A stretch of DNA of 64,000 nt from contig CANLLF010000002.1 in NCBI GenBank assembly GCA_947491935.1, positions 496,001 through 560,000 on the forward strand, written 5' to 3'. The stretch comes from an uncultured Roseicyclus sp. (lineage in GTDB: Bacteria; Pseudomonadota; Alphaproteobacteria; Rhodobacterales; Rhodobacteraceae). Below are positions 60,287-64,000 of this stretch, piece by piece; position 1 is the first letter of the stretch, and each line of letters starts with the position of its first letter. The notes below the pieces were generated by a model, which saw only the letters and a list, made by a program, of their open reading frames with translations, did not search any database and had not been told where the DNA came from. Position numbers and translations under genes: made by a program.

Positions 60287-61846
60287 TCAAGCGCCGATGG
60301 CTCTTGCGAGCACCTCGCCCGCGTCGCCCGCATCGCCGGTCCAGGCGATGAACCCGTCGGGGCGGACCAGGACGGCGCGGGCGGCATAATTCTTCACTTC
60401 GCCCTCGAACGGGGCCTCGACCACGTCGAGGGGGACGCCGCGCGCCTGGGCTGCGGAGGCGAATTCGCCCGCCAGACCAGCGCCGAAATCAAACAATGTG
60501 AAGCCCGCCCCGAGCGCATCATAGGTCGTGCGTCCATCGGGCAGCGCCCGAGGTGCCATGTGATGGCCTGCGCGCGCCTCGAACCGGTGATCGCCCTTGG
60601 CGCCGGGTTGGCCGGTGCTGTGGGTGACGGGGGAGCCCTGGTAATTCGGCTCGAAGGCAAAGACCTCGCTTGCGCCCGCATTCCGGGCCGCCCAGGCCGC
60701 GGTGAAATCAGGATCGGAGGGCGAATAGGCCGCCAGAAACGCGCGATCCTCCTCGATGAAGCGGCGGATGAAATCCCGGTCGGTGGAGGCGAAGACCGGG
60801 CGGCGCTCCGCATCGTAGCTGTCGAGCAGCGTATCCCCCGCCCATCCCTGCAATGTCGCGGCCAGCTTCCAGCCCAGATTGCGGGCATCCTCGAACCCGG
60901 TATTGATCCCGTAGCCGCCATAAGGCGGGTGGGAATGGCAGGCATCACCGGCGATCAGAACTCGGCCCCTGCGATAAGTGTCGGCGAGCGCGAAGCGGAG
61001 ATCCCAGAAGCCCACATAGGTGACATCGAGATCGAAGGCTTGCCCGACAGATTGGTGCAGAAGGGCGGCAAAATCGGTGTTGTACTCGGTCGTCTCCGGC
61101 GGGACGGGCGCGTGATAGAACCATTCCGTCTCACCATCCACGCGGCCCAGAAACCGCCAATAGCCTTCCAGCTCCGGCGCGAGCGCGTTGTAGAAGGCCC
61201 TCGGCTCGTAGCGTTCGCCCAGAAGCCGATGCAATTCTGGCGACTTGAAGACCAACAACACCATCTTGCGGTCGTGATCCGAAAGCGTCTGCGTGATGCC
61301 GGTGGCGTCGCGCAGGGCGGACCGGCTGCCGTCGCAGCCCACCGCGTAGCGCGCGCGCAGGGTGGCGCGCCCATCGCCCTTATGTTCCGCGACCCGGACA
61401 GTCACGCCGTCTGCGTCCTGCCCCAACGAGTCGAAGGACCAGCCGTAGCGCGTATCGATGCCGTCGATCTGCGCGACGCGGGCCCGCAACACACGCTCGG
61501 TGCAATATTGCGGCATCCGGTCGACCTTCTGGCCGTAGAAGGGCTGCACCCCCTCGCGCGGCAGGAACTCATAGGCATGGTCGCTCAGGATCGTGCCGTA
61601 GGTGACAAGGCCGCCATTGGCGACACCGCGGGGCACGATGCGCGCGGCGCGCATTTCCGGCTCACACCCCCAGGCGTCGATATGTTCCAGCGTGCGCTGC
61701 GTCATGTTCTGACCCTTGGGGATCAGTTGCGGCTCCGCGTAGCGTTCGATGACGGCCACCGACAGGCCGCGCTGGCCCAGATCGATGGCCAGCCCCATCC
61801 CGACCGGCCCACCGCCGATTACGATCACATCGTGGGTGACGTCCAT
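60287..61846 (-). CDS. FAD-dependent aromatic monooxygenase (MhpA-like)
   Basis: 519 aa from ATG 61846, which sits nine bases after GGGAGG; ATG 61855 is in frame but directly touches it. Class A flavin monooxygenase: VIVIGGGPVGMGLAIDLGQRG binds the ADP part of FAD, GCDGSRSALRDATG is the DG motif, and RVLIAGDACHSHPPYGGYGINTGFEDARNLGWKL the GD motif. The C-terminal 140 residues form a thioredoxin-like domain as in 3-(3-hydroxyphenyl)propionate hydroxylase. It probably hydroxylates a phenolic compound with NAD(P)H and oxygen. Substrate unknown. Confidence 0.88.
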   Translation of the reverse strand: MDVTHDVIVIGGGPVGMGLAIDLGQRGLSVAVIERYAEPQLIPKGQNMTQRTLEHIDAWGCEPEMRAARIVPRGVANGGLVTYGTILSDHAYEFLPREGVQPFYGQKVDRMPQYCTERVLRARVAQIDGIDTRYGWSFDSLGQDADGVTVRVAEHKGDGRATLRARYAVGCDGSRSALRDATGITQTLSDHDRKMVLLVFKSPELHRLLGERYEPRAFYNALAPELEGYWRFLGRVDGETEWFYHAPVPPETTEYNTDFAALLHQSVGQAFDLDVTYVGFWDLRFALADTYRRGRVLIAGDACHSHPPYGGYGINTGFEDARNLGWKLAATLQGWAGDTLLDSYDAERRPVFASTDRDFIRRFIEEDRAFLAAYSPSDPDFTAAWAARNAGASEVFAFEPNYQGSPVTHSTGQPGAKGDHRFEARAGHHMAPRALPDGRTTYDALGAGFTLFDFGAGLAGEFASAAQARGVPLDVVEAPFEGEVKNYAARAVLVRPDGFIAWTGDAGDAGEVLARAIGA

Positions 61847-61851
61847 GTCGC

Positions 61852-63291
61852 TCATCCTCCCACCACATCGGGTTCGAAATATACGTGCTTGGTTTCCAGA
61901 AAATCGGCGAGGCCCTCGGGGCCGTGCAGCCGCCCGAGCCCGGATTGCCCGTAGCCGCCGGTTTCGGCCTCCGCAAAGAGCCGCAGATGTGCATTGACCC
62001 AGATGGTGCCCGCCCGGATCGCGCGGCTGACGCGCAGGGCGCGCGACCCGTCAGCGGTGAAGACCGAGGCGGCCAGCCCGTAGGAGGTTGCGTTGGCCTT
62101 GGCGACGGCTTCGGTTTCATCAGCGAAGGTTTCGAAGGTCACGATGGGTCCGAACAGTTCTTCTTGTACAAGATCGGAGGTTATATCATCGATCCCGAAA
62201 AGGGTGGGGGTGAGGAACGCGCCCTGATCGGAGGCCTCTCCGCGCAGGATCATCCGGCCCTCGTCACCCGCGCGCGCGACCAGCCGTTCAAGCCGCACCC
62301 GGTTGTTGAGGTCGATGATCGCGCCGCATTCGCTGGAGGGGTCCGCCCCGGGGCCGACCCGGATCGCGCCAAGGGAGGCCGCCATCCGGGCCTCGAGATC
62401 GGCGGCGATGCTGTCTTGGACAAGGATGCGGGCCACGGCCACGCACATCTGCCCGGCAATGGGCAGCACGCCATGGGTGATCTCGCGCGTCGCGCGGTCC
62501 AGATCGGCATCGGCGAAGATGAGGGCGGGGGCCTTCCCGCCCAGTTCCAGCCCGACGCGTTTGAGGGTTTTGGCGGCACCTTCCTGGATCAGTTTGCCGG
62601 TCCGGCTCGATCCGGTGAAGGAAATCACGTCGATATCCGGGCTTGCCACCATGGCTTGCCCGACGGTGATCCCATCCTCGCTGACGGAGTTGACGACGCC
62701 CGGCGGAAGGGAGGGACAATCGGCCAGGCATTCCATTATGCGCGCATGGACCATCGGCGTTTGTGCGGCGGGCTTGATCACGGCCGTGCAGCCGGCGGCA
62801 AGCGCGGGGGCGAGCGAGCGGATCAGGAGCGTGACCGGCGCGTTCCACGGCACGATGATGCCCGCGACGCCCGCGGCCTCCCGCGCGAAGAGCGACAGCT
62901 GGCCCGGCGCGATTTCCTGCATCGTGCCGCGGATGTTGCGCGCAAGGCCCGCGTAATATCGGCTTTCCGAGATCCCGGCCATGGTCTCGCCCATCGCTTC
63001 CTTCCGGATCTTGCCGTTTTCGGCCACGACCAGATCGGCGATCTCGTCCTTCGCGGCCTCCAGGGCTGCGGCGATTTCAAGGAGCGCCTGCGCGCGCAGC
63101 CGCGGCGAGGCGGCCCATTCGCCCGCATCGAAGGCGGCCTTGGCGGCCGAGGCCGCCTCGTCGGCCAGCGCGGTGCTGCCGGGATGGTAGTGCCCGACCG
63201 TGCTGCCATCCGCCGGGTTCAAACTGTCGCGCAGGGCGCCGCCATCCGCGCGCCAGGCGCCACCGATGAAATGTCTTGCCGGGTTGGTCAT
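61852..63291 (-). CDS. Aldehyde dehydrogenase family protein
   Basis: 479 aa. AGIIVPWNAPVTLLIRSLAPALAAGCTAVIKPA binds NAD(P), Glu249 lies in GLELGGKAP and the catalytic Cys283 in AGQMCVAVARIL. EELFGPIVTFETF and GGYGQSGLGRLHGPEG follow. Only about a quarter of positions seem shared with the aldehyde dehydrogenase at 54548, so the substrates should differ. Four-base overlap or near-overlap with the monooxygenase gene downstream and ten bases from the IclR gene upstream, so all three form one unit. Confidence 0.93.
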   Translation of the reverse strand: MTNPARHFIGGAWRADGGALRDSLNPADGSTVGHYHPGSTALADEAASAAKAAFDAGEWAASPRLRAQALLEIAAALEAAKDEIADLVVAENGKIRKEAMGETMAGISESRYYAGLARNIRGTMQEIAPGQLSLFAREAAGVAGIIVPWNAPVTLLIRSLAPALAAGCTAVIKPAAQTPMVHARIMECLADCPSLPPGVVNSVSEDGITVGQAMVASPDIDVISFTGSSRTGKLIQEGAAKTLKRVGLELGGKAPALIFADADLDRATREITHGVLPIAGQMCVAVARILVQDSIAADLEARMAASLGAIRVGPGADPSSECGAIIDLNNRVRLERLVARAGDEGRMILRGEASDQGAFLTPTLFGIDDITSDLVQEELFGPIVTFETFADETEAVAKANATSYGLAASVFTADGSRALRVSRAIRAGTIWVNAHLRLFAEAETGGYGQSGLGRLHGPEGLADFLETKHVYFEPDVVGG

Positions 63292-63301
63292 TCTGCGGTC
63301 C

Positions 63302-64000
63302 TCATGCGTCTTCGATTTCCTTGCCGTCGGCCTCGATCGCCTTTTCCGAGATTGCCCGGGCGGCCCTGCGCACGGCGTCTTTCAGGGCGGTTGTGTCGAG
63401 CGCCTCATAGCGCTCCGTTCCCATGCTCACGCAGATCGACGCGAGCGGGTGGCCGCCGGTATCGAGGATCGGGGCCGCCGTGCCGACGATGCCGGGCGTA
63501 ACCTCCCAGAAGGCGGTGGAGACGCCATCGCGGCGCACATCCTTGAGGACGGCGCGGATTGCATCGGCATCGGCGCGTGCGCCCAAGATCGCGTCTTGCC
63601 GCCGCTTCGGCAGATGCGCGAGGATCACCTTCGCCGCCGCCCCGGCCGCAAGCGGCATGGGCCGCCCGCGCGGATAAGACGTGCGCGCGGTGGCATCCCG
63701 GCTGGCCGAGGCGACGCAGAGCAGCTTGTCGCCGTACCATTGCACCACGAAGGCGGTGCCGGGGAACCGGTCGGCCAGCGCGTCGAGAAGGGGCTGGCTT
63801 CGTGCGACAATAGGGTCGGAGGCGCGGACGAGAAAATCCAGCTCCACCACGCGGGGCCCGAGGCCGAACCGGCCGCCCGGCAGCGAGGTTAGGAAACCGG
63901 TATCCTTGAGGAGTTTGAGGTAGCGATAGAGCGTCGGCCGCGAGTAGCCCAGGCGGTCCATCATCTCCGCCGGGGACCAGGCGAGGCGCTCCTCGCTGAA
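63302..64000 (-). CDS. IclR family transcriptional regulator (5-prime end cut by window edge)
   Basis: The visible 232 codons begin inside the winged helix (SPAEMMDRLGYSRPTLYRYLKLLKDTGFL) and contain the whole effector domain (GPRVVELDFLVRASDP, GTAFVVQWYGDKLLCV, YPRGRPMPLAAGAAAKVILAHL, VTPGIVGTAAPILDTGG). The start codon lies beyond 64000. It directly precedes the aldehyde dehydrogenase and monooxygenase genes in the same direction and probably controls them. Confidence 0.9.
   Translation of the reverse strand, partial: FSEERLAWSPAEMMDRLGYSRPTLYRYLKLLKDTGFLTSLPGGRFGLGPRVVELDFLVRASDPIVARSQPLLDALADRFPGTAFVVQWYGDKLLCVASASRDATARTSYPRGRPMPLAAGAAAKVILAHLPKRRQDAILGARADADAIRAVLKDVRRDGVSTAFWEVTPGIVGTAAPILDTGGHPLASICVSMGTERYEALDTTALKDAVRRAARAISEKAIEADGKEIEDA

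Noticed and set aside
1-64000. CRISPR arrays, tRNA or rRNA genes, complete insertion sequences
   Set aside because: No regularly spaced short repeats, no tRNA cloverleaf with CCA-end pattern, no rRNA-like stretch and no transposase motif were recognised by eye. A tRNA or ncRNA search program could still find a missed small RNA.

Overview
The window looks like a chromosomal segment of an alphaproteobacterium of the Rhodobacterales (Roseobacter-type). The basis is high GC, short tightly packed operons, a complete beta-hydroxyaspartate cycle cluster with its IclR regulator, two DctPQM TRAP transporters, the DUF1289/HemP pair and a DUF1178 protein. No rRNA, tRNA, CRISPR array or complete insertion sequence was seen. 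Both edges cut genes: an SDR at the left and an IclR regulator at the right.

Layout. 1-9,000 is housekeeping: pntAB transhydrogenase with a clear terminator, a Dps ferritin preceded by a probable Irr/ICE box, DUF1289, HemP, a histone-deacetylase-fold enzyme, a glutathione peroxidase, a Nudix hydrolase and DUF1178. 9,045-23,870 is an accessory block of mostly leftward genes. It holds seven glycosyltransferase-like proteins (one fused to a methyltransferase-like domain), an unusual sulfatase with a C-terminal RTX region, two unrecognised proteins and a rightward methyltransferase. Between the glycosyltransferases and the sulfatase, 15.0-16.5 kb looks like a scar: a frameshifted SieB-type superinfection exclusion gene, a decayed copy of the sulfatase C-terminus and a 194-bp-period direct repeat. 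23,953-28,000 has a multi-spanning membrane protein, a BASS transporter and an acyl-CoA ligase.

28,100-35,870 links purine breakdown to glyoxylate use. HIU hydrolase, an allantoinase-OHCU decarboxylase fusion and ureidoglycolate lyase lead to glyoxylate. Directly next to them, bhcABCD converts glyoxylate plus glycine to oxaloacetate, with bhcR divergent and palindromic operator candidates in between. 35,869-38,821 has an SDR, 4-hydroxyphenylpyruvate dioxygenase and a LysR regulator.

38,901-43,500 is a YcsI-type hydro-lyase/D-glutamate cyclase family gene, TRAP transporter 1 and an IclR regulator. 43,585-47,658 is a probable organosulfur module: SBP56/methanethiol oxidase, a membrane protein, a Crp/Fnr regulator with a Cys-X5-Cys pair, DUF2892 and two YeeE/YedE half-transporters. 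47,688-52,698 has a short class II ribonucleotide reductase, a GST and a PAS-GGDEF-EAL protein. 52,924-64,000 is a catabolic island: SDR, GntR, aldehyde dehydrogenase, TRAP transporter 2, a double OsmC protein, an FAD monooxygenase, a second aldehyde dehydrogenase and an IclR regulator. Its substrate cannot be named from sequence.

All family assignments come from reading motifs by eye. No database or structure search was run.
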